From Pantoea rwandensis (GTDB lineage: Bacteria > Pseudomonadota > Gammaproteobacteria > Enterobacterales > Enterobacteriaceae), in the NCBI RefSeq assembly GCF_002095475.1, contig NZ_MLFR01000008.1, positions 1 through 64,000 of the forward strand: a stretch of 64,000 bases of DNA, in the 5' to 3' direction. The position numbers were made by a program, and so were the translations under genes. Shown piece by piece: positions 45,397 to 55,321 of the stretch. The notes under the pieces were generated by a model. That model did no database searches and was not told where the DNA came from. It worked only from the letters and a program-made list of their open reading frames with translations. Each line of letters begins with the position of its first letter. Position 1 is the stretch's first letter.

Positions 45397-46185
45397 ATGA
45401 ACCCGATTATTCGTGTACAGCAGGTCAGCCAGCGCTTTAACACTGCCAGCGGTGAATTTCTGGCACTCGACAACGTTAGTTTTGATATCCACGCCGGTGA
45501 GACCCTCAGCCTGATAGGACACTCGGGCTGCGGCAAATCCACCTTGCTCAATCTTATTGCTGGGTTGACCCAACCGAGCAGCGGCGTGCTGCTGTGTGAA
45601 AACCGCGAAATCAGCGGACCTGGCCCAGAACGTGCCGTGGTGTTCCAAAATCACTCGTTACTCCCGTGGTTGACCGCTTATCAAAATGTCGAGCTGGCGG
45701 TACAGCAGGTGTTTAAAGGGCAGATGACTAAAAGCGAGATGAGTGAGTGGATTGAACACAATCTTCATCGCGTGCAGATGGGCCATGCCATGCACAAACG
45801 CCCTTCGGAGATCTCCGGTGGTATGAAACAGCGCGTCGGCATTGCCCGTGCGCTGGCAATGAAGCCACGTGTGCTGTTGCTCGACGAACCCTTTGGTGCC
45901 TTAGACGCCTTAACACGTGCACATCTGCAAGACAGTGTGATGCGTATTCAGCAGGAGTTGAAGACCACCATCGTGCTGATCACGCACGATGTCGACGAGG
46001 CGGTACTGCTGTCCGATCGCGTACTGATGATGACCAATGGGCCAGCGGCGCAGGTCGGTGAAATCCTGGCTATCGATCTGCCGCGTCCGCGTTCACGCGT
46101 GGCACTGGCCGATGAGCCTCGCTACCACCAATTACGCCAGCAGATTCTGCATTTCCTTTACGAAAAACAGACTGCAGTGGCATAG
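45397..46185 (+). CDS. nasD: Nitrate ABC transporter ATPase NasD
   Basis: A 262-residue ATPase energising nitrate/nitrite import. Walker A is GHSGCGKSTLL, the signature is ISGGMKQRVGIARAL and Walker B is VLLLDEPFGALD, followed by ITHDVDEAVLLSDRV. The NrtD/TauB-like spacing and VFQNHSLLPWLTAYQNVELA Q-loop segment fit nitrate/taurine-type ATPases. A strong AAGGAG ribosome-binding site precedes the ATG. It ends 10 bp before the nitrite reductase gene. Confidence 0.94.
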   Translation: MNPIIRVQQVSQRFNTASGEFLALDNVSFDIHAGETLSLIGHSGCGKSTLLNLIAGLTQPSSGVLLCENREISGPGPERAVVFQNHSLLPWLTAYQNVELAVQQVFKGQMTKSEMSEWIEHNLHRVQMGHAMHKRPSEISGGMKQRVGIARALAMKPRVLLLDEPFGALDALTRAHLQDSVMRIQQELKTTIVLITHDVDEAVLLSDRVLMMTNGPAAQVGEILAIDLPRPRSRVALADEPRYHQLRQQILHFLYEKQTAVA

Positions 46186-46195
46186 GGGGCGGGCC

Positions 46196-49100
46196 ATGGT
46201 GCAGCGACTGGTGGTGATTGGTAATGGCATGGCGGCGATGCGGATGGTGGAAACCTTGCTGCAGCGGGCGCCGGGTCGCTATGCCATCACGGTAATTGGC
46301 CGTGAAGCGCAGGGCAATTACAACCGCGTGCTGCTGTCACCGGTGCTGTCAGGTGAGAAGGCCTTTGCTGACACGCTGCTGCATACGCCGGAGTGGTATG
46401 TCGCGCACCAGGTGCAACTGCTGATGGGCGAGGAAGCACGTCAGGTGGATCTGAATTCACGCAGCATCAGTACCGATCGACGCACATTGCACTGGGACAA
46501 GCTGGTGTTTGCCTGCGGTTCACAACCGCGCATGCCGGAAATGCCGGGCATTGAGCGCCCGCAGGTATTGGGTTTTCGCACGCTGCGCGACGTTGACGCC
46601 ATGCTGGCGCAGTCTGGCCCGGTGGTGGTGCTGGGAGGTGGGCTGATTGGCGTGGAAGCGGCGGCCGCGCTGCGCTTACGCGGGCGTAACGTCACGCTGC
46701 TACACCATCGCCCGTGGTTGCTGGATCGTCAGCTGGATCAACAGGCAGGCGAGTTGCTCACTCAGCATCTTACTCAACGGGGGATTCACTGCCGCTTGGG
46801 TGTGTCGCTACAGGCGATACATACCGCTCATGTCACTCTGACGGATGGCACGCTACTGCCCGCGCAACAGGTGGTCATGGCGATCGGTGTGCTGCCGGAG
46901 AAGGCGCTGGCACAGCATGCGGGCGTGCCTTGTCAACGCGGCATCTTAGTTAACCGCCAGCTACAAACCCAAGTTGATCACGTCTACGCACTGGGCGAGT
47001 GCTGCGAAATCGAAGAGGAAACCTTTGGTCTGGTTGCGCCGTGCCTCGCACAAGCAGAGGTACTGGCGGCACAGCTAGCCGGTGAGCCGATGGCTGATTT
47101 CCACTATCAGGAGAGCGGTACGCGGCTGAAAGTCACGGGCATCGAGATGTTCAGCGCCGGAGACATTAGTGAAGGGGATTCCATCACCAGTTTTGACCCC
47201 ATTGAGGGTCATTACCGCCGCCTTTTTCTGCGCAATGGCGCACTTCGCGGTGTGCTGCTGTTTGGCGATAGCCAGGCAGCCGGCACGCTGCTCACCCAAC
47301 TTCAGCAGGCTGAACGCGTGGATATCAACGCGCTGTTCGGTCTGGATAACCTCTCAACGCAGCCCTGTGCTGCAGGAAGCAATGTGATGAGCAAACCTCT
47401 TCTCGCCGTGGTCGGTCACGGCATGGTCGGTCACCATTTTCTTGAACAACTGGTGAGTCGTGAACTGCACCAGCACTATCACATTGTGGTGTACGGCGAC
47501 GAACCTCAAATGGCATATGACCGCGTGCATCTCACGGAGTATTTCACTGGGAAAAGTGCTGACGATCTCTCCTTGGTCAGCGAGAACTTCTTTGAACAGC
47601 ACGGTATTGAATTGCGCAGCGGTTGCGAGGTGGTCGCTATTGATAGCGCTAAGCGCAGCCTGCGCGATGCCAGCGGTGCTGAACTGACATGGGATAAGCT
47701 GGTGCTGGCAACAGGTTCTGTGCCTTTTGTGCCGCCCGTGCCAGGGCGCGATAACCCACGTTGCTTTGTTTATCGCACCCTGGCCGATCTGGATGCCATT
47801 GCGGCCACGGCGAAGCACGCGACGCGCGGTGTGGTGATCGGTGGGGGCTTATTAGGTCTGGAAGCAGCGAATGCGCTGAAGCAGCTGGGGCTGGAAACGC
47901 ACGTAGTGGAGTTTGCACCGCGTTTGATGGCGGTGCAATTGGATGACGGCGGTGCACAGATGCTGCGCGGCAAAATCAGTGCGCTGGGAGTACAGGTTCA
48001 CACCAGTAAACAGACCGAGGCCATCGAAAGTCAGCCAGACGGCGGCGTGCAGCTGCGCTTCGCGGATGGCAGTGTGCTGGAGACCGACTTGATTGTGTTC
48101 TCTGCGGGTATTCGACCGCGTGATGCGCTGGCGCGGGAGGCGGGTATTCAGCTCGGCGAGCGGGGTGGCATTACCATCAATGATGCGTGCGAAACCAATG
48201 TGGCGGGCGTATATGCTATTGGCGAGTGTGCACTGTGGCAGGGACAAATTTTTGGTCTGGTGGCACCCGGATATCAGATGGCGCGTGTACTGGCGGCCCA
48301 ACTCGCGCAGGAAGAGCTGGCGTTCAGTGGCGCGGATATGAGTACCAAACTGAAACTGCTGGGCGTGGAAGTGGCATCGTTTGGCGATGCGCATGGCCGA
48401 ACCAACGACAGCCAAAGTTACCACTGGACTGACAATCCCAAGGGCATCTACAAAAAACTGGTGGTGTGTAAAGACAGTAAAACCCTACTTGGCGGCGTGC
48501 TAGTGGGTGATAGCGCTGACTACAGTACGCTATTGCAGATGATGCTCAACAAGATGCCACTGCCGAGCGAGCCGGAGAGTCTCATTCTTCCGCAGCTGGC
48601 AGGTTCACCCTCTAAAGCACTTGGGGTCGCGGCGCTGCCAGAGACGGCACAAATCTGCTCCTGTCATAACGTCACTAAAAGCGATATCTGCGTGGCAGTG
48701 CAGGGCGGCTGTGGAGATATGGCGTCAATTAAAAGCTGTACCAAAGCGGCAACCGGCTGTGGCGGTTGTAGCGCGCTGGTGAAGCAGGTGATGGAGCTGG
48801 AGTTGGCGAACCAGGGCGTGGAGGTGAAAAAAGACATTTGTGAACACTTCGCTTATTCACGTCAGGCGCTTTATCACCTGATCCGCGTCGGCAACATCAC
48901 CACCTTTGAACAGTTGATCCAGCAGCATGGCCGTGGGCACGGTTGTGAAATCTGCAAGCCGTTGGCCGGTTCGCTGCTAGCCTCGTGTTGGAACGAATAT
49001 CTTCTTAAGCCACAGCATCTGCCACTGCAAGACACCAACGACCGTTACTTTGCCAACATCCAGAAAGATGGCACCTATTCCGTCGTGCCCCGCGTACCCG

Positions 49101-50263
49101 CGGGCGAGATCACGCCGCAGGGTCTGATTGCCATTGGTGAAGTAGCCGCGCGCTACGACCTGTACACCAAGATCACTGGTGGGCAGCGTATCGATCTGTT
49201 TGGCGCGCGCCTGGAGCAGCTGCCTGATATCTGGGAAACGCTGATTGCGGCGGGCTTCGAAACCGGACATGCCTACGGTAAATCGCTACGTACCGTAAAA
49301 TCCTGTGTCGGTTCCACCTGGTGTCGCTATGGCGTGCAGGATTCAACTGCCTTCGCCATCGCGTTGGAGAATCGCTACAAAGGGCTGCGTGCCCCGCACA
49401 AAATCAAAATGGCAGTCTCAGGCTGCACTCGTGAATGTGCAGAAGCGCAGAGCAAAGATATTGGCGTGATCGCCACCGACAAGGGCTGGAATCTCTATGT
49501 GTGCGGCAACGGCGGGATGAAGCCGCGTCACGCGGACCTCTTCGCCAGCGACCTTGATGATGAAACGCTGCTGCGCTACGTCGACCGCATTCTGATGTTC
49601 TACGTGCGCACTGCCGACCGCCTGCAACGCACCAGCGTGTGGATGGATAATATGGAAGGTGGGCTGGATTACCTGCGTAGCGTGGTGATTGAGGATGAAC
49701 TGGGTATCTGCGAGATGCTGGAAAAAGAGATGCAACTGGTGGTCGATCGCTACCAGTGTGAATGGCACAGCACGCTGCAAGATCCTTCACGTCGTGCCCT
49801 GTTCAATGCCACGGTTAACAGCGAGGCTGCGGATGAGACCCTGAACTATGTGCGTGTGCGCGACCAGCGCCAGCCGGCAGTCATGGATATCATTCCCATA
49901 ACAAGTTTACCCGCCGAGCCATGGAGTGCCATTTGTGATGTCACCGCCATTCCTGCCACCGCAGGCATCGGCGCACGATTGGGTGGCCAGCGCGTGGCGC
50001 TCTTCCGTTTCGGCGAGGCGATTTACGCGCTGGAAGATATTGAGCCGGGCACCCAAGCCAGCGTGCTGTCACGGGGGATTTTGGGTGACGTGGCTGGCGA
50101 ACCCGTAGTGATTTCGCCGTTGTACAAACAGCGTATTCGCCTACGTGACGGGCAAAGCCTGGATAATCCTGAACATCAGCTACGCTGCTGGCCGGTACGG
50201 GTAGATGCCGGCAAAGTGTGGCTGGGCCATCAGCCGATTCTTGCTCTTGCGGCAGCATCATGA
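46196..50263 (+). CDS. Fused NasC-NirB-NirD assimilatory nitrite reductase
   Basis: One 1,355-residue frame joins three normally separate proteins. Residues 1-397 are a NasC-type FAD/NAD oxidoreductase (VIGNGMAAMRMVE; VVVLGGGLIGVEAAAALRLR). Residues 398 to about 1229 are NirB/NasB: FAD/NAD domain (VVGHGMVGHHFLEQL; VVIGGGLLGLEAANALK), BFD-type [2Fe-2S] Cys in ICSCHN and TGCGGC, and the sirohaem-4Fe4S half (SCVGSTWCRYG, VSGCTRECAEAQSKD). Residues about 1230-1355 are a NirD-like Rieske-fold domain (VLSRGILGDVAGEPVVISPL) without the usual iron ligands. It should reduce nitrite to ammonium with NADH and pass electrons to NasA. Met398 at 47387 has AGGA upstream and could also start a separate NirB. 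The stop overlaps nasA (ATGA). Confidence 0.9.
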   Translation: MVQRLVVIGNGMAAMRMVETLLQRAPGRYAITVIGREAQGNYNRVLLSPVLSGEKAFADTLLHTPEWYVAHQVQLLMGEEARQVDLNSRSISTDRRTLHWDKLVFACGSQPRMPEMPGIERPQVLGFRTLRDVDAMLAQSGPVVVLGGGLIGVEAAAALRLRGRNVTLLHHRPWLLDRQLDQQAGELLTQHLTQRGIHCRLGVSLQAIHTAHVTLTDGTLLPAQQVVMAIGVLPEKALAQHAGVPCQRGILVNRQLQTQVDHVYALGECCEIEEETFGLVAPCLAQAEVLAAQLAGEPMADFHYQESGTRLKVTGIEMFSAGDISEGDSITSFDPIEGHYRRLFLRNGALRGVLLFGDSQAAGTLLTQLQQAERVDINALFGLDNLSTQPCAAGSNVMSKPLLAVVGHGMVGHHFLEQLVSRELHQHYHIVVYGDEPQMAYDRVHLTEYFTGKSADDLSLVSENFFEQHGIELRSGCEVVAIDSAKRSLRDASGAELTWDKLVLATGSVPFVPPVPGRDNPRCFVYRTLADLDAIAATAKHATRGVVIGGGLLGLEAANALKQLGLETHVVEFAPRLMAVQLDDGGAQMLRGKISALGVQVHTSKQTEAIESQPDGGVQLRFADGSVLETDLIVFSAGIRPRDALAREAGIQLGERGGITINDACETNVAGVYAIGECALWQGQIFGLVAPGYQMARVLAAQLAQEELAFSGADMSTKLKLLGVEVASFGDAHGRTNDSQSYHWTDNPKGIYKKLVVCKDSKTLLGGVLVGDSADYSTLLQMMLNKMPLPSEPESLILPQLAGSPSKALGVAALPETAQICSCHNVTKSDICVAVQGGCGDMASIKSCTKAATGCGGCSALVKQVMELELANQGVEVKKDICEHFAYSRQALYHLIRVGNITTFEQLIQQHGRGHGCEICKPLAGSLLASCWNEYLLKPQHLPLQDTNDRYFANIQKDGTYSVVPRVPAGEITPQGLIAIGEVAARYDLYTKITGGQRIDLFGARLEQLPDIWETLIAAGFETGHAYGKSLRTVKSCVGSTWCRYGVQDSTAFAIALENRYKGLRAPHKIKMAVSGCTRECAEAQSKDIGVIATDKGWNLYVCGNGGMKPRHADLFASDLDDETLLRYVDRILMFYVRTADRLQRTSVWMDNMEGGLDYLRSVVIEDELGICEMLEKEMQLVVDRYQCEWHSTLQDPSRRALFNATVNSEAADETLNYVRVRDQRQPAVMDIIPITSLPAEPWSAICDVTAIPATAGIGARLGGQRVALFRFGEAIYALEDIEPGTQASVLSRGILGDVAGEPVVISPLYKQRIRLRDGQSLDNPEHQLRCWPVRVDAGKVWLGHQPILALAAAS

Positions 50264-52863
50264 AAACCACCTGTCCGTACTGTGGCGTGGGGTGTGGCGT
50301 GGAGGTGAAAGACCTTACCCAGCCCGTCAGCGGTGATCGCTTGCATCCTGCGAATTACGGTCGCCTGTGTGTTAAAGGCTCTGCGCTGGGGGAAACGCTC
50401 TCCAGCGAGGGGCGTTTGCTGTGGCCGCAGATTAACGGCTCACGTGTCAGTCTGGCGGCGGCGCTGGATCACGTTGCGGATCGACTGCGTGACATTATCG
50501 CGCAACATGGCCCCGAGTCAGTGGCGTTTTACGGCTCCGGGCAATTGCTGACCGAGGATTACTACACGGCAAACAAGCTGATGAAAGGGTTCATCGGCGC
50601 GGCCAATATGGATACCAACTCACGGCTGTGCATGGCTTCCGCGGTAGTGGGGTACAAACGGGCTTTCGGCGCAGACGCTGTGCCTTGCTGTTACGAAGAT
50701 ATCGAACAGGCGGATGTTGTGGTGCTGGTGGGCTCTAACGCGGCATGGGCGCATCCGGTGGCGTGGCAGCGGCTGGTGCAGGCCAAAAGCGACCGACCAG
50801 ACATGAAGTTAGTGGTGATCGATCCCCGTCGTACGGCCAGTTGCGATCTGGCAGACCTGCATCTGGCTTTGAAGCCTGGTTCGGACAGCGCCCTGTTCGC
50901 CGGACTGCTTAACTGGTTGAGCGAACAGGATGCGGTTAATGCAGACATGCTGCCGCATCTGATGAACGTGGACGCCACGCTGGAAGCCTGTCGCGCCTGG
51001 GATCTGCCTACGGTAGCGGCAACCTGTCAGCTGAGCGAGCAGGAGGTTCTCACTTTCTGGCAGTGGTTCGCGGCGCAGCCACGCGTGTTGACGCTGTGGT
51101 GTATGGGCATCAACCAGTCGCAAACCGGGAGTGATAACAACAATGCGATCATCAATGCGCATCTGTTAAGCGGGAAAATAGGCTATGCCGGAGCGGGGCC
51201 TTTTTCGTTGACCGGACAACCGAATGCGATGGGCGGACGAGAAGTCGGCGGCTTAGCCAACCAGTTGGCGGCACATATGGGTTTCAGTGATGAAGAGGTG
51301 GGTCGACTGAGCCGTTTCTGGGGCAGCTCACGCGTTGCGCGACAGCCGGGTTTAACGGCGGTGAATTTGTTTAATGCCATGGAACGCGGCGAGGTCAAAG
51401 CGGTGTGGATCATGGGCACCAATCCTGCCGTGTCGATGCCCGAGGGCAATCGTATCGCTAAGGCATTAGAAAAATGCGAGCTGGTGGTGGTTTCTGAAGT
51501 GAGCGCGCGCAGTGATACAGCTGATTTAGCGCATGTGCTGCTGCCCGCGCAAGGTTGGGGCGAGAAGAATGGCACTGTGACTAACTCGGAACGCCGTATT
51601 TCACGTCAGCGCAGTTTTATCGAACCCGTCGGTGAAGCGAAACCGGATTGGTGGTTGTTGGCGCAGGTGGCGCAGCGGCTGGGCTTTGCTGACGCCTTTG
51701 CGTGGCAGCATCCCTGCGAAATTTTTGCTGAACATGCAGCGCTGTCGGGCTTTGAAAACGCGGGCCGTCGCGCCTTCGATATCAGCGCACTGGCAACTAT
51801 TACGCGTGAGCAGTATGACCAGCTTGCGCCAGTACAGTGGCCGATCAATGAGCAGGCGCCGAGCGGTACGGCGCGGATGTTTTCCGACCGCCATTTTTTT
51901 CATCCAGATGGCAAAGCACGTTTACTCCCGCCCGCGATCCCTGTCTCGGTCCAGGTCAGTGAGCGCTATCCCTTGTTGATGAACACCGGGCGTATTCGTG
52001 ACCAGTGGCACACCATGACGCGCACTGGCAACGTTCCGCGTCTGATGCAGCACTACGATGAGCCCTTTGTCTCGCTGCATCCGCACGATGCGGAGGCTCA
52101 TGGCTTACGTCAGGGGGATATTACGCGTGTGCAATCAGCTCTGGGTTGGTGGAGCGGCCGGGTGGTGATCGATACTGGACTCACGCGTGGCCAGCTTTTT
52201 ATTCCCATGCACTGGACTCGCCAGTTTAGCGCTCAGGCCAATGTCGACGGCCTGGTCTCTGCTCTCTGTTGTCCAGACTCTGGGCAGCCGGCGCTGAAAC
52301 AGACGGCGGTGCGCCTGCAACCTCTGCGTCCCGCATGGCAAGGGTGGCTGTATTTAACTGACGTCATGCAGCCGCAACAGCTTTTGTACTGGTCCCGTGC
52401 ACCACAGCAGGGCGCACAACGTTATGTGTTGGCGGGGCAGGCACGGGCTGCCGATTGGCTGATGCAGCAACCGGGCATGCGGGCATTGCAGTGGCAACAG
52501 GCGCAAGCGGGGCAGCAGTTACATATGCTGGGCTGGCGCAACGGTAGTCTGATATGTGCGTTTTATGCTGGCCCCGCTTTGCCCGAGATTGATCATCGTT
52601 TTGTTGCACAGGCTTTCGCTGATACACCATCTTCACCACAGCAACGCCATGCGCTGTTGGGCGGTCGTCCGGCTCAAGGGGAAAGTCAGGGAAGAACCAT
52701 TTGTAGCTGCTTCGGCGTGGGTGAGGTGGCAATTCGCCGGGCGATCGAGCAGGGCTGTGATTCACCGGCTTCACTGGGCGCGGCGCTGAAGTGCGGCACC
52801 AACTGTGGATCCTGTATCCCGGAGCTTAAAAACTTACTGACAACCCTGCGCGTCGCGCAGTAG
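50260..52863 (+). CDS. nasA: Assimilatory nitrate reductase catalytic subunit NasA
   Basis: An 867-residue cytoplasmic molybdoenzyme reducing nitrate to nitrite. The N-terminal [4Fe-4S] site is CPYCGVGCGV plus GRLCVKG. Bis-MGD-binding segments include TNSRLCMASAVVGYKRAFG, GINQSQTGSDNNNAIINAHL and GTNPAVSMPEGNRI, with LMNTGRIRDQWHTMTRTGNV in the C-terminal barrel. A BFD-type [2Fe-2S] module closes the protein (ICSCFGVGE, CGTNCGSC), as in NasA enzymes fed by NasC. ATG 50260 overlaps the upstream stop; the frame is open 14 codons earlier. Confidence 0.95.
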   Translation: MKTTCPYCGVGCGVEVKDLTQPVSGDRLHPANYGRLCVKGSALGETLSSEGRLLWPQINGSRVSLAAALDHVADRLRDIIAQHGPESVAFYGSGQLLTEDYYTANKLMKGFIGAANMDTNSRLCMASAVVGYKRAFGADAVPCCYEDIEQADVVVLVGSNAAWAHPVAWQRLVQAKSDRPDMKLVVIDPRRTASCDLADLHLALKPGSDSALFAGLLNWLSEQDAVNADMLPHLMNVDATLEACRAWDLPTVAATCQLSEQEVLTFWQWFAAQPRVLTLWCMGINQSQTGSDNNNAIINAHLLSGKIGYAGAGPFSLTGQPNAMGGREVGGLANQLAAHMGFSDEEVGRLSRFWGSSRVARQPGLTAVNLFNAMERGEVKAVWIMGTNPAVSMPEGNRIAKALEKCELVVVSEVSARSDTADLAHVLLPAQGWGEKNGTVTNSERRISRQRSFIEPVGEAKPDWWLLAQVAQRLGFADAFAWQHPCEIFAEHAALSGFENAGRRAFDISALATITREQYDQLAPVQWPINEQAPSGTARMFSDRHFFHPDGKARLLPPAIPVSVQVSERYPLLMNTGRIRDQWHTMTRTGNVPRLMQHYDEPFVSLHPHDAEAHGLRQGDITRVQSALGWWSGRVVIDTGLTRGQLFIPMHWTRQFSAQANVDGLVSALCCPDSGQPALKQTAVRLQPLRPAWQGWLYLTDVMQPQQLLYWSRAPQQGAQRYVLAGQARAADWLMQQPGMRALQWQQAQAGQQLHMLGWRNGSLICAFYAGPALPEIDHRFVAQAFADTPSSPQQRHALLGGRPAQGESQGRTICSCFGVGEVAIRRAIEQGCDSPASLGAALKCGTNCGSCIPELKNLLTTLRVAQ

Positions 52864-52874
52864 TGGAGAACGTG

Positions 52875-53705
52875 ATGACTCAGGCGATTGATAGTCTTGA
52901 TAAACTGCTTAATCCGCAGGGTGGCGCATCGGCTTCAGGCTGTGTCTGGCTAGTGGGCGCCGGGCCGGGTGATGTTGAGTTGCTAACGTTGAAAGCGCTG
53001 CGATTAATCAAATCGGCGGACGTGGTGGTGTATGACCGATTGGTGAGCGATGCCATTATGGCCGAAGTGCCTGGCAGCACACTGGCCATCGATGTGGGTA
53101 AAAAACCGGGCAGCCATGGTCTCAAGCAGACACAAATCAATCAGCTGTTGATCGATCTGGCGGCCAGTGGACGCAGGGTGGTGCGTTTAAAGGGTGGCGA
53201 TCCTTTTATCTTCGGACGTGGCGGTGAAGAGATGGTTTCGCTGCAGCAGGCTGGCATTCTCTGTCAGATAGTCCCGGGTATTACGGCGGCAGCGGGCTGT
53301 GCGGCGGCCAGTGGTATTCCGTTAACGCATCGCGACTGCGCCCAGTCTTTGCGTCTTATTACCGGTCATGGCAAAAGCGGTGAGCCACGACTCGACGATG
53401 CCAGCCTGGCTGCTGGCAATCAAACGCTGGTGTTTTATATGGGGCTGAAATGGAGCGCGAGTATCAGTGCCCAGCTGCAGGCGCAAGGGCGAGCTAGTGA
53501 TACGCCAGTCGCCATTATTGAGAACGGCACACGACCCGACCAGCGAGTCATGGTCACCACGCTTGCCGACCTGACGGCAACCATAGCAAGAGAGCAGGCG
53601 CAGTCACCGGCATTACTGTTGGTGGGTGAGGTCGTGCGGTTTTATCGAGATGCCCACGCGGTTGTGCCAATGAATAGTATCAATAGTGGAATGTGGGTCA
53701 GTTAA
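52875..53705 (+). CDS. cobA: Uroporphyrinogen-III C-methyltransferase
   Basis: A 276-residue SAM-dependent enzyme methylating uroporphyrinogen III to precorrin-2, the branch point to sirohaem. The motif VWLVGAGPGDVELLTLKAL opens the domain, and VVRLKGGDPFIFGRGGEE and VPGITAAAGCAAASGIPLTH follow. It lacks the N-terminal dehydrogenase/chelatase half of CysG, so it covers only the methylation step. ATG 52875 has GGAG 7 bases upstream. Placed last in the nas operon, it matches sirohaem supply to nitrite reductase demand. Confidence 0.93.
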   Translation: MTQAIDSLDKLLNPQGGASASGCVWLVGAGPGDVELLTLKALRLIKSADVVVYDRLVSDAIMAEVPGSTLAIDVGKKPGSHGLKQTQINQLLIDLAASGRRVVRLKGGDPFIFGRGGEEMVSLQQAGILCQIVPGITAAAGCAAASGIPLTHRDCAQSLRLITGHGKSGEPRLDDASLAAGNQTLVFYMGLKWSASISAQLQAQGRASDTPVAIIENGTRPDQRVMVTTLADLTATIAREQAQSPALLLVGEVVRFYRDAHAVVPMNSINSGMWVS

Positions 53706-53730
53706 GAGGCTGTTTTGGTGGGTTGTATCT

Positions 53731-54004
53731 TGCCCTCTTTGAAAGAACGCACCGAAGCTAATGAGCAGGCTGGTGCCGCTCTAGGATGGCATTTCGCGGC
53801 GCTGAACAAAATGAGGAAGCCAGGAGAGCCAGCATGGATGCTGGCGAAAGGTGCAGCCGGGACAGGGAAAGTCCCGTCTGCACCGGTCCGTCAGGCTGAC
53901 GAGTGAAGTGAAGGTACCGCGTCAGCGGCGCGAGGACAGCCAGCCCCAGAGCGGAACCAGACTGCGTTATCACTACATGCTTGACTGTCGCAGACTGCGT
54001 TATC
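53731..54004 (+). repeat. Structured intergenic repeat, plus-strand copy
   Basis: This copy matches the minus-strand copy at 15903-16155 from about GCAGGCTGG through GACTGCGTTATCAC. Hairpin 1 pairs 53828-53834 (GCCAGCA) with 53839-53845 (TGCTGGC). Hairpin 2 pairs 53851-53856 (GTGCAG) with 53878-53883 (CTGCAC) and 53858-53863 with 53871-53876, with one mismatch at the same place as in the other copy. Two CAGACTGCGTTATC tails lie at 53958 and 53991. It sits between cobA and flhB. The region 53706-54169 has no gene that I support. Confidence 0.75.
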
Positions 54005-54169
54005 GCCCCATCGCAACAAACAACCATATACGCACCACGATCCCCACCGCACAGCACCGCAATTTCACTTATGGCTAAATAAACTCGCATTTTCCCCTCT
54101 TAATCCACGCTTTAGCCTCGGCGGGTTTTGGCATCCTATGCTCAGAATTCCTGCCAGCTGAGGTATGTC

Positions 54170-55321
54170 GTGGCTGAAGAGAGCGACGAGGACAAAACAG
54201 AATCGCCCACGGCGCACCGACTAGAGAAGGCGCGAGAAGAGGGGCAAATTCCGCGATCGCGCGAGCTGACATCCGTGTTGATGTTGCTGGCGGGGTTGCT
54301 GATTCTATGGTTGGGCGGCACCCACATGGCAGAACAACTTGCCAGCATGCTGGCATCGGGGTTTCGCTTTGACCATACCATGGCGACGGATGACAGAATG
54401 GTCATTGCCCATATCAGCAACATGATAGGACAAGCGGTGTTAGCGCTGCTGCCGTTGATAGGGGGATTGGTGATCGTGGCAATTGCAGCACCCATGATGC
54501 TGGGCGGCATCAACTTTAGTACCAAATCCCTCAAAGTTGACATCATGAAGCTCAATCCATTGAGCGGATTGAAGCGCATGGTATCCGGACAAACCTGGGC
54601 TGAGTTACTCAAGGCCATACTCAAAGCCACCTTAGTTGGACTGGTGGCAGGCTGGTACATCTGGTCGCACTGGCAAGAGATGCTGCGTTTGATGAGCGAG
54701 TCGCCGGTGAATGCGCTGCACCATGGCCTGTCAATGATGGCTGTCAGCTGTGCATTGATCATGCTCGGTCTCATCCCGATGGTCGGTTTCGACGTGTTCT
54801 GGCAGCTCTATAGCCACTTCAAAAAACTGAAAATGTCACGTCAGGAAATCCGCGACGAACATAAGCAAAACGAAGGTGACCCGCATGTTAAAGGGCGCAT
54901 TCGTCAGGCAATGCGTGCGGCGGCTCGCCGACGCATGATGGCCGATGTGCCGAAGGCGGATGTGATCGTCACCAACCCCACGCACTACTCGGTGGCATTG
55001 CAGTATCAGGAAGGCAAGATGAGCGCACCTAAGGTGATCGCGAAAGGTGCAGGTGATATCGCGTTGAAAATTCGTGAGTTAGCGAAAGAACATCGCGTCC
55101 CTGTGCTGGAAGCGCCACCTCTGGCGCGTGCGCTCTATCGACACACAGAAATTGGTCAGTTCATCCCTGGCGCACTGTATGGCGCAGTGGCGGAAGTGCT
55201 GGCATGGGTATGGCAGGTCCGTCGCTGGAAACGTGAAGGTGGCCTGATCCCAACCAAACCAAAACAGCTGGCGGTGCCGGCAGACATGGACTTTGCAGGA
55301 GAGAACAGAAACGATGGCTAA
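54170..55321 (+). CDS. flhB: Flagellar export apparatus protein FlhB
   Basis: A 383-residue component of the flagellar type III export gate. The GTG start at 54170 gives VAEESDEDKTESPTAHRLEK, matching E. coli (382 residues), with GAGG upstream; the frame is open 14 codons earlier. Four hydrophobic helices precede the cytoplasmic domain. The autocleavage site is in VIVTNPTHYSVALQY (NPTH), which controls the switch from rod/hook to filament export. It overlaps the flhA start by 8 bp. Upstream lies a structured repeat rather than another flagellar gene. Confidence 0.95.
   Translation: MAEESDEDKTESPTAHRLEKAREEGQIPRSRELTSVLMLLAGLLILWLGGTHMAEQLASMLASGFRFDHTMATDDRMVIAHISNMIGQAVLALLPLIGGLVIVAIAAPMMLGGINFSTKSLKVDIMKLNPLSGLKRMVSGQTWAELLKAILKATLVGLVAGWYIWSHWQEMLRLMSESPVNALHHGLSMMAVSCALIMLGLIPMVGFDVFWQLYSHFKKLKMSRQEIRDEHKQNEGDPHVKGRIRQAMRAAARRRMMADVPKADVIVTNPTHYSVALQYQEGKMSAPKVIAKGAGDIALKIRELAKEHRVPVLEAPPLARALYRHTEIGQFIPGALYGAVAEVLAWVWQVRRWKREGGLIPTKPKQLAVPADMDFAGENRNDG

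Noticed and set aside
54060..54169. FlhDC or sigma-28 promoter before flhB
   Set aside because: GGCTAAATAAAC loosely recalls both motifs, but no second half-site or proper -10 element is visible.
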